64,000 nt of DNA from Pacificoceanicola sp049341065 (GCF_049341065.1 NZ_JBMPIX010000002.1:186001-250000); one strand, 5' to 3'; shown: positions 1 to 9,386, numbered from the stretch's first letter. Numbers and translations are program-made. The notes: a model not told the origin generated them from the sequence alone.

Positions 1-1
1 C

Positions 2-1180
2 ACGCCGCGCGTGCCGGAACGGGTGCAGGACTTTGAAGGCCATATGTTCGATGCCATCGCGCAAAAGGATATGCTGCTGCACCACCCCTACGAGACCTTC
101 GATATGGTGGTGCGGTTCCTCAATCAGGCCGCCGCCGACCCGGACGTTGTGGCGATCAAGCAGACGCTTTACCGGACCTCACGCAATTCCCCCATCGTCG
201 AAGCCCTTTGTGCCGCCGCCGAAGAGGGCAAGTCCGTCACCGCGCTGGTGGAACTCAAGGCGCGCTTTGACGAGGCCGCGAATATCCGCCAAAGCCGCCG
301 TCTGGAACGTTCGGGCGCCCATGTGGTCTACGGTTTTCTCGACTGGAAAACCCACGCCAAGATTTCCCAGGTGGTGCGCCGCGAAGGCGACAAGCTGGTG
401 ACCTACACCCATTGGGGCACCGGCAATTATCATCCGATCACCGCCAAGATTTACACTGATCTCAGCTTTTTCACCTGCGATGCCGCGCTTGGGCGCGACG
501 CCGCCAAGTTGTTCAATTACCTCAGCGGCTATGCCATGCCAGCAGGTCTCGAGAACCTCTATTTCTCACCCCACACGCTGAAATCGGGGATGCTGGAGTT
601 GATCGAAGCCGAGACCGAACATGCCCGCAAAGGCAAGCCCGCACAGATCTGGCTCAAGCTCAATTCGCTGATCGAGCCGGACATGATCGACGCGCTTTAC
701 CGCGCCTCTCAGGCGGGGGTTCAGATCGATTGCGTGATCCGCGGCATCTGCGGGCTGCGCCCCGGCATCAAGGGCCTGTCCGAGAATATCCGAGTCAAAT
801 CGATCATCGGGCGCTTTCTGGAGCATTCCCGAATCATCTGTTTCGGCAACGGCTATGGGTTGCCGCACAAAAAGGCACGGGTCTTCATCAGTTCCGCCGA
901 CTGGATGGGCCGCAACCTGAACCGCCGCGTCGAAACCGGGGTCGAGATCCACAACGCCACCGTCAAAGCGCAGATCGTCAGCCAGATCATGGCCGCCAAC
1001 CTTGCCGACACGGCGCAAAGCTGGGTGATGGGGCCAGACGGGCACTTTACCCGGCCCGAAGTGCCGGAGGGCCAGTTTGCCTTTAGCTGCCACCGCTTCT
1101 TCATGGAATACCCGTCGCTTTCGGGGCGCGGATCTGCCGGGGCGGCAGATGTTCCCAAGCTGACCCACACGGATGATTAA
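2..1180 (+). CDS. ppk: Polyphosphate kinase, C-terminal part (5' end outside the window)
   Basis: This is the C-terminal ~390 residues of polyphosphate kinase 1, which makes long-chain polyphosphate from ATP and can run in reverse. The frame is open from base 2, so the start lies upstream. The visible part holds both phospholipase-D-like catalytic domains. KTHAK carries the HxK histidine that is phosphorylated in PPK1, THWGTGNYHP follows it, FLEHSR carries the second family histidine, and SSADWMGRNLNRRVE is a typical PPK1 signature. In related genomes ppk is commonly followed by ppx; here a flagellin gene lies between them (1432-2730). Confidence 0.95.
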   Translation, partial: TPRVPERVQDFEGHMFDAIAQKDMLLHHPYETFDMVVRFLNQAAADPDVVAIKQTLYRTSRNSPIVEALCAAAEEGKSVTALVELKARFDEAANIRQSRRLERSGAHVVYGFLDWKTHAKISQVVRREGDKLVTYTHWGTGNYHPITAKIYTDLSFFTCDAALGRDAAKLFNYLSGYAMPAGLENLYFSPHTLKSGMLELIEAETEHARKGKPAQIWLKLNSLIEPDMIDALYRASQAGVQIDCVIRGICGLRPGIKGLSENIRVKSIIGRFLEHSRIICFGNGYGLPHKKARVFISSADWMGRNLNRRVETGVEIHNATVKAQIVSQIMAANLADTAQSWVMGPDGHFTRPEVPEGQFAFSCHRFFMEYPSLSGRGSAGAADVPKLTHTDD

Positions 1181-1431
1181 CAACTTCAGGTTATTGCTGA
1201 ACGGGCCATAACCCCCTGCCATCATGTCATAAAATCGCCCCGAAATGGCCCGCGCTCCGCCGCGAAACCTTAAGCACTGATTAAGGACGGACGCGCAAAT
1301 TCGTAAACGCACTGGTAACAAGTGGCGCGGGCCCCGCACAGCGGCCCGCAGCGTTGGAATGACGCGTGCGATGTCCGCGGCGGCGGCGTCTCTGGCGTAG
1401 AAGCGCCTTGATCCTTGAAGAGGCGAGAAAA

Positions 1432-2730
1432 ATGTCGAGTATTCTGACCAACCGAGGGGCCACGACGGCCCTCGCGACACTGCGCAATATCAATTCGCAG
1501 ATCACACAGACCCAAAATGAAATTTCGACCGGCAAGCGCGTCGGCGCGGCAGGTGACAACGCAGCCGTCTGGGCGATATCCAAAACCATGCGCGCCGATA
1601 TCTCGGGCTTCAAAAGCGTGTCGGACAGCCTTGCGCTTGGCCAGGCGACCATGGCCGTGGCTCGACAAGGCGCCGAAACCATCACCGAGCTTTTGACCGA
1701 TCTCAAGGGGACGGTCGTGTCGGCGCAGGAAGGCAACGTCGATCGCACCAAGATCCAGAACAACATCAACGCTCTGAAAGAGCAGATCGAAGGTATCACC
1801 GGATCGGCTTCCTTCAATGGCCAGAATATGCTGCAAAACACTGACACCACGGCGGGCAGCGGCAAGATCAGCGTTCTGGCTTCGATTGACCGCAGCAGCG
1901 ATGGCGTTTCCAGCTCGGATATGAGTTTTAACCGCCGCGACATGAGCACCGGCACCTCGGCTATTGCGGCCACGGGCGGAACTTTCAACGCTGGCGCCGC
2001 CACCGGCGCTGTGAATGCCACTCAAAGCGCGACCATCGACCTGAGCGGCCTGACGGTCGAGGCAGGTGCCGCCTATTCAATTTCGATCTTCGGCACCGAT
2101 GGCAACAATTCGTCCTTCGATCAAGCCAGCTATCGCACCTCGGCAGCAGCTGCGGAAACCCAGGCTGAAATGGCGGCCAGCGACATCAGCTATGTGGCGC
2201 ACGATGGGGACACCATGTCCGACGTGGCCAAGGCGCTGACCCGCGCCTGGGACAACTACGCCGCGGAGAACGCCTTGGGCACCGATGTGCTGAACATCGA
2301 AGCCGCGGGAAAATCGCTGAAAATTTCCTCGGGCGTGACCGATGGCACCGATACGATCACCGTCAACGTCAACACGCTTGGCGCGGATGCCGCCAATACC
2401 ATCGGCGGCGGGCTTGAGGCATTGAACCACATCAATGTGACAACCAACGCAGGCGCCAGAAAGGCGCTGACCCAAATCGAAGGCCTGCTTGGCTATGCAA
2501 TCGATTCGGCGGCGGGGTTCGGCTCGGATCAAAGACGGATTGATACGCAGTCCGAATTTGTCTCGAAAATCACAGCCACATTGCAAGATGGGTTGGGTCA
2601 GCTGGAAGACGCCGATATGGAGGACAGCTCGGCCCGCCTTCAGGCGCTGCAAGTGCAGCAACAGCTTGCGGTTCAGGCACTTTCCATCGCAAATCGTGCG
2701 CCTCAGCAGTTGTTGACCCTGTTCCGCTAA
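1432..2730 (+). CDS. Flagellin
   Basis: A flagellin of 432 residues, the structural subunit of the flagellar filament, exported by the flagellar type III system. The N-terminus (MSSILTNRGATTALATL, then ISTGKRVGAAGDNAAVWAIS) and the C-terminus (ALQVQQQLAVQALSIANRAP) are the conserved alphaproteobacterial D0/D1 coiled-coil segments. The middle (about residues 150-340) is a Gly/Ala/Thr/Asp-rich variable domain, which makes the protein longer than the common ~280-residue alphaproteobacterial form. I chose the ATG at 1432 because it opens the conserved N-terminus and follows a purine-rich GAGGCGAG; the frame stays open 66 bases further upstream. No other flagellar gene is in the window, so this is an orphan or secondary copy between ppk and ppx. 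Confidence 0.93.
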   Translation: MSSILTNRGATTALATLRNINSQITQTQNEISTGKRVGAAGDNAAVWAISKTMRADISGFKSVSDSLALGQATMAVARQGAETITELLTDLKGTVVSAQEGNVDRTKIQNNINALKEQIEGITGSASFNGQNMLQNTDTTAGSGKISVLASIDRSSDGVSSSDMSFNRRDMSTGTSAIAATGGTFNAGAATGAVNATQSATIDLSGLTVEAGAAYSISIFGTDGNNSSFDQASYRTSAAAAETQAEMAASDISYVAHDGDTMSDVAKALTRAWDNYAAENALGTDVLNIEAAGKSLKISSGVTDGTDTITVNVNTLGADAANTIGGGLEALNHINVTTNAGARKALTQIEGLLGYAIDSAAGFGSDQRRIDTQSEFVSKITATLQDGLGQLEDADMEDSSARLQALQVQQQLAVQALSIANRAPQQLLTLFR

Positions 2731-2740
2731 CAGTCAAAAT

Positions 2741-2776
2741 GCGCGCTCCGCCAGCACGGTTGGGCGCGCCATTTTT
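2741..2776 (+). terminator. Rho-independent terminator of the flagellin gene
   Basis: A GC-rich 8-pair stem (GCGCGCTC with GGGCGCGC, one G-T pair) is followed by CATTTTT, starting 10 bases after the flagellin stop. This implies that flagellin is transcribed separately from ppx. Confidence 0.7.
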
Positions 2777-2871
2777 GCGTCAGGTGACGTTAAGTCACAC
2801 AATTCGCGGCATCTGCCCCCTTGCCCCCGCTTGACCGGATGGGCCATTCCGGACGAGGGTGATTTTTGGGG

Positions 2872-4428
2872 ATGACCATGGACGCACACAACGATCCAGA
2901 TCAGGGTGATTGGGGCCCCTTTGGCCGCCCGATCTTTGACGACCCGAAAGCGCGCCACCTCAAGAGGGTTGGCGTGGTCGATATCGGGTCGAACTCGGTG
3001 CGTCTGGTGGTCTTTGACGGGGCTGCCCGCAGCCCGGCTTATTTCTACAACGAAAAGGTGATGTGCGGCCTTGGCGCCGGCATGGCCGAATCTGGCAAAC
3101 TGAACCCCGAAGGCAAGGTCCGCGCGCTGTCGGCAATGAAACGCTTTCAGCTTTTGGCTGAAGGGATGGAATTGCCCACGCTGACGGTTGTCGCGACAGC
3201 CGCCATGCGCGACGCCGAAGATGGCCCTGCTTTCAAGGACGAAATCGAAGACGCGACCGGCCTCAAGGTCTGGGTGATCGACGGCGAAGAAGAGGCCCGC
3301 CTCTCGGCGCAGGGCGTTATGCTGGGCTGGCCCGGCGCCTTTGGCCTGATTTGCGACATCGGCGGATCATCGATGGAACTGGCCGAGATCAAGAATGGGA
3401 CGGTGGGCAAGCGGATCACCTCGCCCCTTGGGCCGCTCAAGTTCATGACTCTCGAAGGCGGCAAAGACGCCCGCGAAAAGCACATCAAGAAAATCGTCAA
3501 GGATCTGGCCGACTACATGGGTCCGCAGCATGATCGCCTGTTCCTTGTGGGCGGCAGCTGGCGCGCAATTGCCCGGATCGACATGGAACGCCGCGGCTAT
3601 CCGCTGCACGTCCTGCACGAATACCGGATGGACATTCAGGCGGTGACAGACACGATCAAGTTCATCGAAGAGGCCAATCTGGAAGAGCTGCGCAAAGCCT
3701 GCTCGATTTCCTCGGCGCGGATGGACCTTGTTCCCTATGCCGCCGAGGTACTGGCCCGGCTGATCAAGGCTTTCGAACCCAAGGACATCGCGATTTCCAG
3801 CTATGGTATCCGCGAGGGCATGCTTTACGAGCAGATGCCCGACGAGGTGCGTGAACGCGACCCCCTGATCGAAGCCTGCCGCTTTGCCGAACGCAAAGAC
3901 GCCCGCCTGCCGGGATTTGGTCGCAAGCTATACAAATTCGTGCTGCCTCTGTTCCCCGAAGCAGATGCCGCGCGGCTACGGATCGTACGCGCCGCTTGTC
4001 TGTTGCATGACGTCAGTTGGCGGGCGCATCCCGACTATCGCGCCGAGGTCTGCTTTGACAATTCTACGCGCGCCAATCTGGGCGGGCTCAAGCACTCGGA
4101 ACGCATCTATCTTGGGCTGGCACTGCTGCATCGCTACCGCAACCGCCGCGAAGGCACCCATTTCGAAGCGATGTACGGGCTGCTCAGCGAAGCCAAGCGC
4201 AACGAGGCCGAGATGCTGGGCAAGGCAATGCGTCTGGGTGCCATGCTTTGGATGACGGACGCGGGGCAAGAAAAAGCGCGTCTCAGTTGGGACGGCTGGA
4301 CAAAGCGGCTTTGCCTTCATCTGTCGCAAGATGCCGCCCCACTTTATGGCGAAGTGACCGAGGCGCGATTCAAGTCGCTTGCCGCCTCGCTTGACGCCGC
4401 TTCGACCGAAATCCAGATCGCCGAGTGA
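2872..4428 (+). CDS. ppx: Exopolyphosphatase, Ppx/GppA family
   Basis: A 518-residue Ppx/GppA phosphatase, which removes terminal phosphate from polyphosphate (or from pppGpp). The N-terminal acetate kinase/Hsp70-like fold shows the phosphate-binding motif VGVVDIGSNSVRLVV and the second loop ICDIGGSSMELAEI. The C-terminal ~200 residues (from about LIEACRFAERKDARLPGFG) form the HD-like domain, with LLHDVSWRAHPDYR. The ATG at 2872 follows GAGGGT at good spacing; ATG 2878 and TTG 2866 are alternatives. It acts opposite to Ppk, which lies upstream across the flagellin gene. Confidence 0.93.
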   Translation: MTMDAHNDPDQGDWGPFGRPIFDDPKARHLKRVGVVDIGSNSVRLVVFDGAARSPAYFYNEKVMCGLGAGMAESGKLNPEGKVRALSAMKRFQLLAEGMELPTLTVVATAAMRDAEDGPAFKDEIEDATGLKVWVIDGEEEARLSAQGVMLGWPGAFGLICDIGGSSMELAEIKNGTVGKRITSPLGPLKFMTLEGGKDAREKHIKKIVKDLADYMGPQHDRLFLVGGSWRAIARIDMERRGYPLHVLHEYRMDIQAVTDTIKFIEEANLEELRKACSISSARMDLVPYAAEVLARLIKAFEPKDIAISSYGIREGMLYEQMPDEVRERDPLIEACRFAERKDARLPGFGRKLYKFVLPLFPEADAARLRIVRAACLLHDVSWRAHPDYRAEVCFDNSTRANLGGLKHSERIYLGLALLHRYRNRREGTHFEAMYGLLSEAKRNEAEMLGKAMRLGAMLWMTDAGQEKARLSWDGWTKRLCLHLSQDAAPLYGEVTEARFKSLAASLDAASTEIQIAE

Positions 4429-4875
4429 CGTGTCTTGCCCATCGAATGGGCGGGCGCGGGGTGAAAGTCGCCCCTTCGTAGGTTGCAATACGTGGGACAA
4501 TACGACAGACTGCATTCGGAATTACGTAAGGGAAAGAAGCCGAAAGTCGCGTTTCTGGCGAAAGCATGGATTGAATACGCTTTTCGGCTGTTTCAACCCG
4601 TGCGTCTGAAAGCGCCGCAGCTTTGGAGAATCACTTTTCCGCGTCGCCGAAAAATTACAGTTTTGACGGGTTAAGCGCCTCAAATAATGGCGCTTTTACA
4701 AAATAAACTCCCATCCACAAGCGTCTTTGAGCCCCCTCTCACAATCTGCAACAATCTGTTTCAATTGAATTTTGCGGAGAGCGATCACATTTTCTGAAAA
4801 CGTAAGGATTTGTCTACTTTTCCAAGTAGGGCAAATATCTTTGCGTCTAATTACCTCTTCAAAGGATTTTTGGTT
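4429..4875. other. 447-base gene-free region, AT-rich in its 3' half
   Basis: No convincing coding sequence is present. Just after the ppx stop there is a short hairpin (GCCCAT / ATGGGC, 4437-4451) without a T tract. From about 4680 to 4870 the composition becomes clearly AT-rich compared with the rest of the window, and this stretch leads into the RTX gene. It probably carries that gene's promoter and leader, but I could not place a convincing -35/-10 pair. Confidence 0.5.
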
Positions 4876-5930
4876 ATGGCAGCTGGTGCAACAGGTTCTA
4901 ACGACAATCTATCAGGTACAGGTGGCAACGATGTCATCGACCTGAAAATGGCAATGACACTTACTTCGGCTTGGCGGGAGACGACAGCGTTTTAGGTGGT
5001 GCGGGCTTTGACGTGCTTTGGGGCCAAGCGGGCAACGACACCCTGAAGGGTGGCGATGACAACGACTTTATTGACGGCGGCGACGACGACGACTTTATCC
5101 TCGGCGAGCTTGGCGACGACACCATCTATGGTCAGGGCGGCAACGACAGCATTTATGGTGGTCTGGGCAAAAACACCGTCTACGGCGGAGATGGTCTGGA
5201 CTTCATCACAGTCGGAAGCAACGACGATATCGTCTTTGGCGAAGCCGGGGCCGATTCCATCCTTGGCAACGCCGGGAACGATGTTCTCGACGGTGGCGAT
5301 GGCGCGGATACCATCAATGGCGGCAACGGCGCGGATAACATTATCGGTGGTCTTGGGGACGACAGTATCTTCGGTGGCATTGGCGTTGATACAATTCTTT
5401 CCGGAGAAGGGGCTGACACAGTCTATGGCGGTTCCGGCGACGACGGCGTTATTGGTGGCGGCGGCGACGACCTTTTGTTCGGCGAAGGCGGCGGTGATGT
5501 CGTCGCGGGCGGCGCGGGCAGCGACAAGATTTTTGCCGGTGCCGGCAACGATGTTGCGGGCGGCGGTGACGACAACGACACCGTGTCGGGCGGCAGCGGC
5601 GACGACTTTGTTGACGGCGGTGCCAGGAATGACCGTGTTCGCGGCGATGATGGCAACGACACGATCAATGGCGGTACGGGCAACGACCTGTTGTTCGGCG
5701 GCGCTGGCGCGGACAAGTTCCTGTTCAAGGCAGGTGACGGTTTTGACCGCATCCGCGACTTCGAAGACGGCATTGACGTGATCGACGTCTCTGGTTTCGG
5801 CGGAAGTTCCGCGGATCTGGTTCTGACCGACAACCCCCACGGGGTTCTGGTGACCATGGCGGGCGAAGAACTCATCTTGATCGAAGGCGAAACCACCGCG
5901 ACGATCGACGCGTCGGACTTCATATTCTAA
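4876..5930 (+). CDS. RTX (haemolysin-type calcium-binding) repeat protein, reading frame interrupted
   Basis: An acidic protein made almost wholly of RTX nonapeptides (GGxGxDxUx, for example GGAGADKFLF and GGNGADNIIG), which bind Ca2+ outside the cell. It ends in DASDFIF, typical of uncleaved type I secretion signals. The start ATG 4876 follows AAAGGA; the first frame reads MAAGATGSNDNLSGTGGNDV and then leaves the repeat pattern. From 4947 the +2 frame resumes exactly in register (NGNDTYFGLAGDDSVLGG) and runs to 5930. One extra A in the AAAA run at 4945-4948 would give a continuous 351-residue protein. Read as it stands, the upstream frame yields only a short peptide ending just after 4990. 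There is no separate catalytic or adhesin domain. No type I ABC transporter gene is nearby. Confidence 0.82.
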
Positions 5931-5955
5931 ACCTCTGCCCTATCGCAGAAACGAC

Positions 5956-5985
5956 AAAGGCCCGCAGCGATGCGGGCCTTTTGCT
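5956..5985 (+). terminator. Rho-independent terminator after the RTX gene
   Basis: A perfect 11-pair stem (AAAGGCCCGCA / TGCGGGCCTTT) with loop GCGA is followed by a T-rich tail. It lies between the RTX stop and the convergent gene ending at 5994. The A-rich 5' flank may let it work in both directions. Confidence 0.88.
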
Positions 5986-5993
5986 TTTTGGGA

Positions 5994-6350
5994 TCAGAGC
6001 TCGATCTCTTCGTTTTCTTCAGCCATTTCCTGTTCCGTCTTCTTGCGCAGGATAATGTCGCCGTTGGGCAGCATTTCGGGCGGGTGATAGACCGACCAGT
6101 CTTCGACTTTTCCCACCAGATCCTTGAGCGCAGGACCCATCTCGGCGGCGAAATCGTTGAGAAAAGGCTGGATTTCCTGCGCCATACCTTCGAGGTCTTG
6201 CAAGGCAGGTTCCATTTCGGACATGAGGCCGCGCAGGAACATCTGCACGCCCTCTTCCATCAGGCTGAAGCCATCCTCGTCAGCGTCTTGCGCGGCAAGC
6301 GGTGTCGCAACAAGCGCGAGGGCAATAAGCGGGGCGGCAAACTGTTTCAT
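5994..6350 (-). CDS. Small secreted/periplasmic protein of unknown function
   Basis: A 118-residue protein with a clear signal peptide (MKQFAAPLIALALVATPLAA, cleaved before QDADEDG). The mature part is acidic and Met/Leu-rich, probably helical (about residues 30-80), and ends in a charged tail of Lys, Glu and Asn. I chose ATG 6350 because it starts the signal peptide; an in-frame start at 6368 would add six residues. I do not recognise a named family. It stands alone, ending next to the RTX terminator. Confidence 0.7.
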   Translation of the reverse strand: MKQFAAPLIALALVATPLAAQDADEDGFSLMEEGVQMFLRGLMSEMEPALQDLEGMAQEIQPFLNDFAAEMGPALKDLVGKVEDWSVYHPPEMLPNGDIILRKKTEQEMAEENEEIEL

Positions 6351-6404
6351 AGCCCGAATATAGGCCATCTCAGGCAGTTTGATAAGAGAGCCGCCTGCCC
6401 GGCG

Positions 6405-7412
6405 TCAAAGATCAATGTCCAGCGTCACCGGGAAATGGTCCGAGGCGGTCAGCAAAGCCTGATGCAGCTCGGGCGTGGACCAGCACGCCGGATCATCAAA
6501 CGGATGCCAGATCCGCCACTTGGGCAACAAGGCGCGCAGGTCTTCAGAGACCATGATATAGTCCAGCAAGGCCTGCAGATACCGCTTTTCCGAGGACAGG
6601 TAGAACCGCGCTGTCGTCGGTTGTGCGCTGATCCGGCTTGCCAAAGCGCATTCCGCGTGCGGATCGTACAGCGGCGGACCACCGTCACCGGCGATAATTT
6701 CGACCGAGCTGCGCCCAAAGAGGTTCTCGTACTGGTCAAGGCCGGGACCGTCGTTCAGATCGCCCATCAGGATCAGACTTTCACCTGCGGACAAATGCGC
6801 CTCGATCCGTTGGCGCAGCCAGATCGCCTGCGCCAGTTGCTTGCGGCGGTTGGCTATCGACAACTGCATGACCTCGTCCCGCCCGCGCGCACCGTGGGGG
6901 GCCTTGGATTTCAGGTGTGCCCCGATGATCCGCAGATCACGCCCCGACGTCGTCTGCACGGCCAATTCCAGCGGCGGCTTGGAAAACACGACGTGATCGT
7001 GGGTCGCATCGATGTCGAGATCGATGTCAAAAACCCTGTCGAACCGCGGCGGAACGCTGTCGGCTCCGCCCTGCGGATCATGGCGCGCGGTCAGAACATA
7101 GGGGTCATACAGCAGTGCGATTTCCTGCTGAGTGTCGTTGACAAAACCCGTGACAATCGCGCGTGTGCGCAGATCATAGGCCTCGACAAAGCTGTTCAGG
7201 GCGCGTGAGGTGCTGCGGCGGGAATTGGTGTCGGGCGCTTCGATCAGCATGATCGCGTCGGCATTCATCGCGGTAAAAACGATGCCCAGCGCCTCGGCCT
7301 GCATTTGGCGCGTGATATTGTGCCGCGCAGACCAGCCGCCATCGGCCAAAAGTCGCCCCCTGTCGTCAAAAAGCGAATCGAACCACTCGACGTTATAGGT
7401 GGCCAACCGCAA
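6405..7412 (-). CDS. Endonuclease/exonuclease/phosphatase family protein
   Basis: A 335-residue protein of the DNase I-like metal-dependent phosphoesterase superfamily. The family motifs appear in order: TYNVEWF (N-terminal Asn), DAIMLIEAPD (catalytic metal Glu), LMGDLNDGPG (Asp/Asn) and SDHFPVTLDI (C-terminal Asp-His). Its substrate cannot be told from sequence; relatives cleave DNA, phosphoinositides or sphingomyelin. There is no signal peptide. The start is a TTG eight bases after the stop of the upstream DnaJ-domain gene, which suggests co-transcription. Confidence 0.88.
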   Translation of the reverse strand: MRLATYNVEWFDSLFDDRGRLLADGGWSARHNITRQMQAEALGIVFTAMNADAIMLIEAPDTNSRRSTSRALNSFVEAYDLRTRAIVTGFVNDTQQEIALLYDPYVLTARHDPQGGADSVPPRFDRVFDIDLDIDATHDHVVFSKPPLELAVQTTSGRDLRIIGAHLKSKAPHGARGRDEVMQLSIANRRKQLAQAIWLRQRIEAHLSAGESLILMGDLNDGPGLDQYENLFGRSSVEIIAGDGGPPLYDPHAECALASRISAQPTTARFYLSSEKRYLQALLDYIMVSEDLRALLPKWRIWHPFDDPACWSTPELHQALLTASDHFPVTLDIDL

Positions 7413-7420
7413 CGGCGGTC

Positions 7421-8104
7421 TCAGGCTGTCTCTCGCGCGGAAATCTCTTTCCAGGCGCGGTTGATGTCGACCAGACGTTTTTGCGACAGTTGCACCGCCT
7501 CTTCCGGCACGCCGCGGGCGATCATCACATCCGGATGGCTTTCGCGAACCAACTGACGATAATGCTTGCGGATCGCCTCAAGCGGCATGTCATGCGTTAC
7601 GCCAAGCACCGTATAGGGGTCTTGATCCGCATTCGGGACAAAGCGCGCGCGCACCGCCATGAACCGGGCCTTCTCCATGCCGAAAATCTCGGCGACCCGC
7701 TCCAGGAAGGCGTCTTCATTGGGGTGGTATTGTCCATCCGCCATGGCGATATGGAACAACCCCTCCATCAAGTCGCACAGCGTGGGCGAGCCTGTTCCAA
7801 ACATCTTCTCGATCCGCATGGCGTATTCTTCGAAACCCGCAACGTCCTGACGTGCAAGGTTAAAAACCTTGGCCGCCCCGGCTTCGTCTTCGGGGGCGAT
7901 GGCGAACACCTCGCGGAAGGCGCTGACCTCATCGCGGGTGACAAGCCCATCGGCCTTGGCCATCTTGGCGGACAAGGCGATCACCGCGATGGTAAAGGCG
8001 ATGGTCCGCTCGGGCGGGCTGCGAAGATGTTCAAAGACAGCCGCCAGGCCTTCGCCTTTGGTCAGCGAAGCAATGGCACTGGTGATGCGGGTCCAAATCG
8101 ACAT
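7421..8104 (-). CDS. TerB-like / J-domain protein (DjlA-like)
   Basis: A 227-residue protein with two domains. Residues about 30-145 match the helical TerB-like domain (ALSAKMAKADGLVTRDEV and IAMADGQYHPNEDAFL, each with an acidic metal-site pattern). Residues about 165-227 are a J-domain (DPYTVLGVTHDMPLEAIRKH, then the HPD tripeptide in RESHPDV). The J-domain would stimulate a DnaK-type chaperone. Unlike E. coli DjlA there is no obvious N-terminal membrane anchor. It is the first gene of a two-gene minus-strand unit with the phosphoesterase that follows. Confidence 0.9.
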   Translation of the reverse strand: MSIWTRITSAIASLTKGEGLAAVFEHLRSPPERTIAFTIAVIALSAKMAKADGLVTRDEVSAFREVFAIAPEDEAGAAKVFNLARQDVAGFEEYAMRIEKMFGTGSPTLCDLMEGLFHIAMADGQYHPNEDAFLERVAEIFGMEKARFMAVRARFVPNADQDPYTVLGVTHDMPLEAIRKHYRQLVRESHPDVMIARGVPEEAVQLSQKRLVDINRAWKEISARETA

Positions 8105-8147
8105 GAGGACAGTTTACGACTTTGGACGGGAACTGTCAGGCCCGGTT

Positions 8148-8633
8148 TCACAGAATTTTCTGCATCAGCACAAGATCCATCCAGCGACCGAACTTGAAAC
8201 CGACCTCGGGCAATCGCGCAATCTCGGTGAACCCCACCGCGCGGTGAAAAGTGACACCGCCCGGGTTTTCACCGCTGACCCCGGCCCAAAGCGAATGCGC
8301 GCCCTGCCCGCGCAACGCCTGCTCCAACGCCTGCATCAACCTGCGGCCAGCGCCCTGCCCGCGCGCCTCTGCGGACAGTTGCACGGAGTGCTCGTAGGTA
8401 TGAGCATAGCCCGGCCCGCCTCGAAACTGGAAGGCGGTGGCAAAGCCGCAAACCTGCCCGCCTTGTTCAGCCACAAGAAAAAGCGGGCCGCGGTGCGCGA
8501 TATCGGCAGCGATCCCCGCGCAGGTCTTGCGCTCGGTGGTGAAGGTGATGGCCGTGTGGTCGATGACATCGTTCCAGATTGCCGCGATCTGCGATGCATC
8601 GCGGTCCTTGGCGGGCCGGATGACCATGGTCAC
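8148..8633 (-). CDS. GNAT family N-acetyltransferase (phosphinothricin acetyltransferase-like)
   Basis: A 161-residue acetyltransferase with the acetyl-CoA-binding motif A (VQLSAEARGQGAGRRLMQAL) and the N-terminal pattern (IRPAKDRDASQIAAIWNDV) seen in the Pat/MnaT subgroup, which acetylates small amines such as methionine sulfoximine or phosphinothricin. The substrate is not provable here. The GTG start at 8633 is preferred because GGAG lies eight bases upstream and the codon overlaps the upstream gene's TGA (GTGA); ATG 8627 is the alternative. Confidence 0.85.
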   Translation of the reverse strand: MTMVIRPAKDRDASQIAAIWNDVIDHTAITFTTERKTCAGIAADIAHRGPLFLVAEQGGQVCGFATAFQFRGGPGYAHTYEHSVQLSAEARGQGAGRRLMQALEQALRGQGAHSLWAGVSGENPGGVTFHRAVGFTEIARLPEVGFKFGRWMDLVLMQKIL

Positions 8634-9244
8634 AGAACGATCTCCTCGCCGTCGACAGCGATCCGTGCGGCAAGCCCCGGTTCCTCGGCCTGTTCAAAAC
8701 GCACCAGCGGTGCATCAAGCAACGGCTCCAGAAGCGCGCCCAGGGCCGCGGCCTCCGGGTGTCGGACTGTCAACGCCTTCAACTCCAAAGACCCCGATGA
8801 CATGGCCTTTCCCGGCGCTGGCACATCGCCCAGCCACTGGATAAAGGCAGGGAACATCCCATCAAACGGCAACTCCCCGTCCAGTGGCACTGCCATGGTC
8901 CAACTGAGCGCCCCGCGCGTCAGTTCCACCTTGCGGCCCGCCATGGGAAGCGCCTCAAGCGCGGCGTCCATATCGGGGACGCGGCAAATCCATTTGTTCA
9001 GCTTTGCAGGTCCAAGAAACGTATCGAGCCCGAACCAACGCGCATCCGGCGGCGGCAGCGCGCCGGGATCAATCGCGATGGCCTCGATGTAAAGCTGCGG
9101 CGCCATGCCCAAAAGCTGATTGTGGGTACCAAAGCGTGCGTGATTGCCACCCGGCAACATCGGCAGACCAAAGGCTCTCTCGATCAGCTCGACCGCCTCC
9201 TCCAGGGACTCGCCAAGTACCGCGATATGGTCCAGTTCCAACAT
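8630..9244 (-). CDS. VOC-superfamily (glyoxalase-like) protein
   Basis: A 204-residue protein beginning MLELDHIAVLGESLEEAVEL, the first beta-alpha-beta unit of a vicinal-oxygen-chelate (glyoxalase/dioxygenase) fold. PQLYIEAIAIDP carries a likely metal-ligand Glu. It resembles the Glyoxalase_3 group of unknown substrate. The ATG at 9244 was chosen because conserved sequence begins there; 26 codons of upstream open frame look non-coding. It is translationally coupled to the downstream GNAT gene through a 4-base overlap. It should not be mistaken for methylmalonyl-CoA epimerase, although it lies close to the mutase gene. Confidence 0.78.
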   Translation of the reverse strand: MLELDHIAVLGESLEEAVELIERAFGLPMLPGGNHARFGTHNQLLGMAPQLYIEAIAIDPGALPPPDARWFGLDTFLGPAKLNKWICRVPDMDAALEALPMAGRKVELTRGALSWTMAVPLDGELPFDGMFPAFIQWLGDVPAPGKAMSSGSLELKALTVRHPEAAALGALLEPLLDAPLVRFEQAEEPGLAARIAVDGEEIVL

Positions 9245-9386
9245 GCCTGTGCCTGAAAAATGAAGAACCTGAGCACGATAGGCCAGCCTTTGGCCCCCGC
9301 CTAGACTGAATTTCCTCTCCAACTCTTGAAAAATCGCATTCCGAGGACATGTTACCTCAAATTACCTGATAAAAATGGAGGGACAT

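Noticed and set aside
8630..9244. VOC protein as methylmalonyl-CoA epimerase for the nearby mutase
   Set aside because: It is longer than typical epimerases and resembles the Glyoxalase_3 group; it belongs to a different transcription unit, beyond nhaA.
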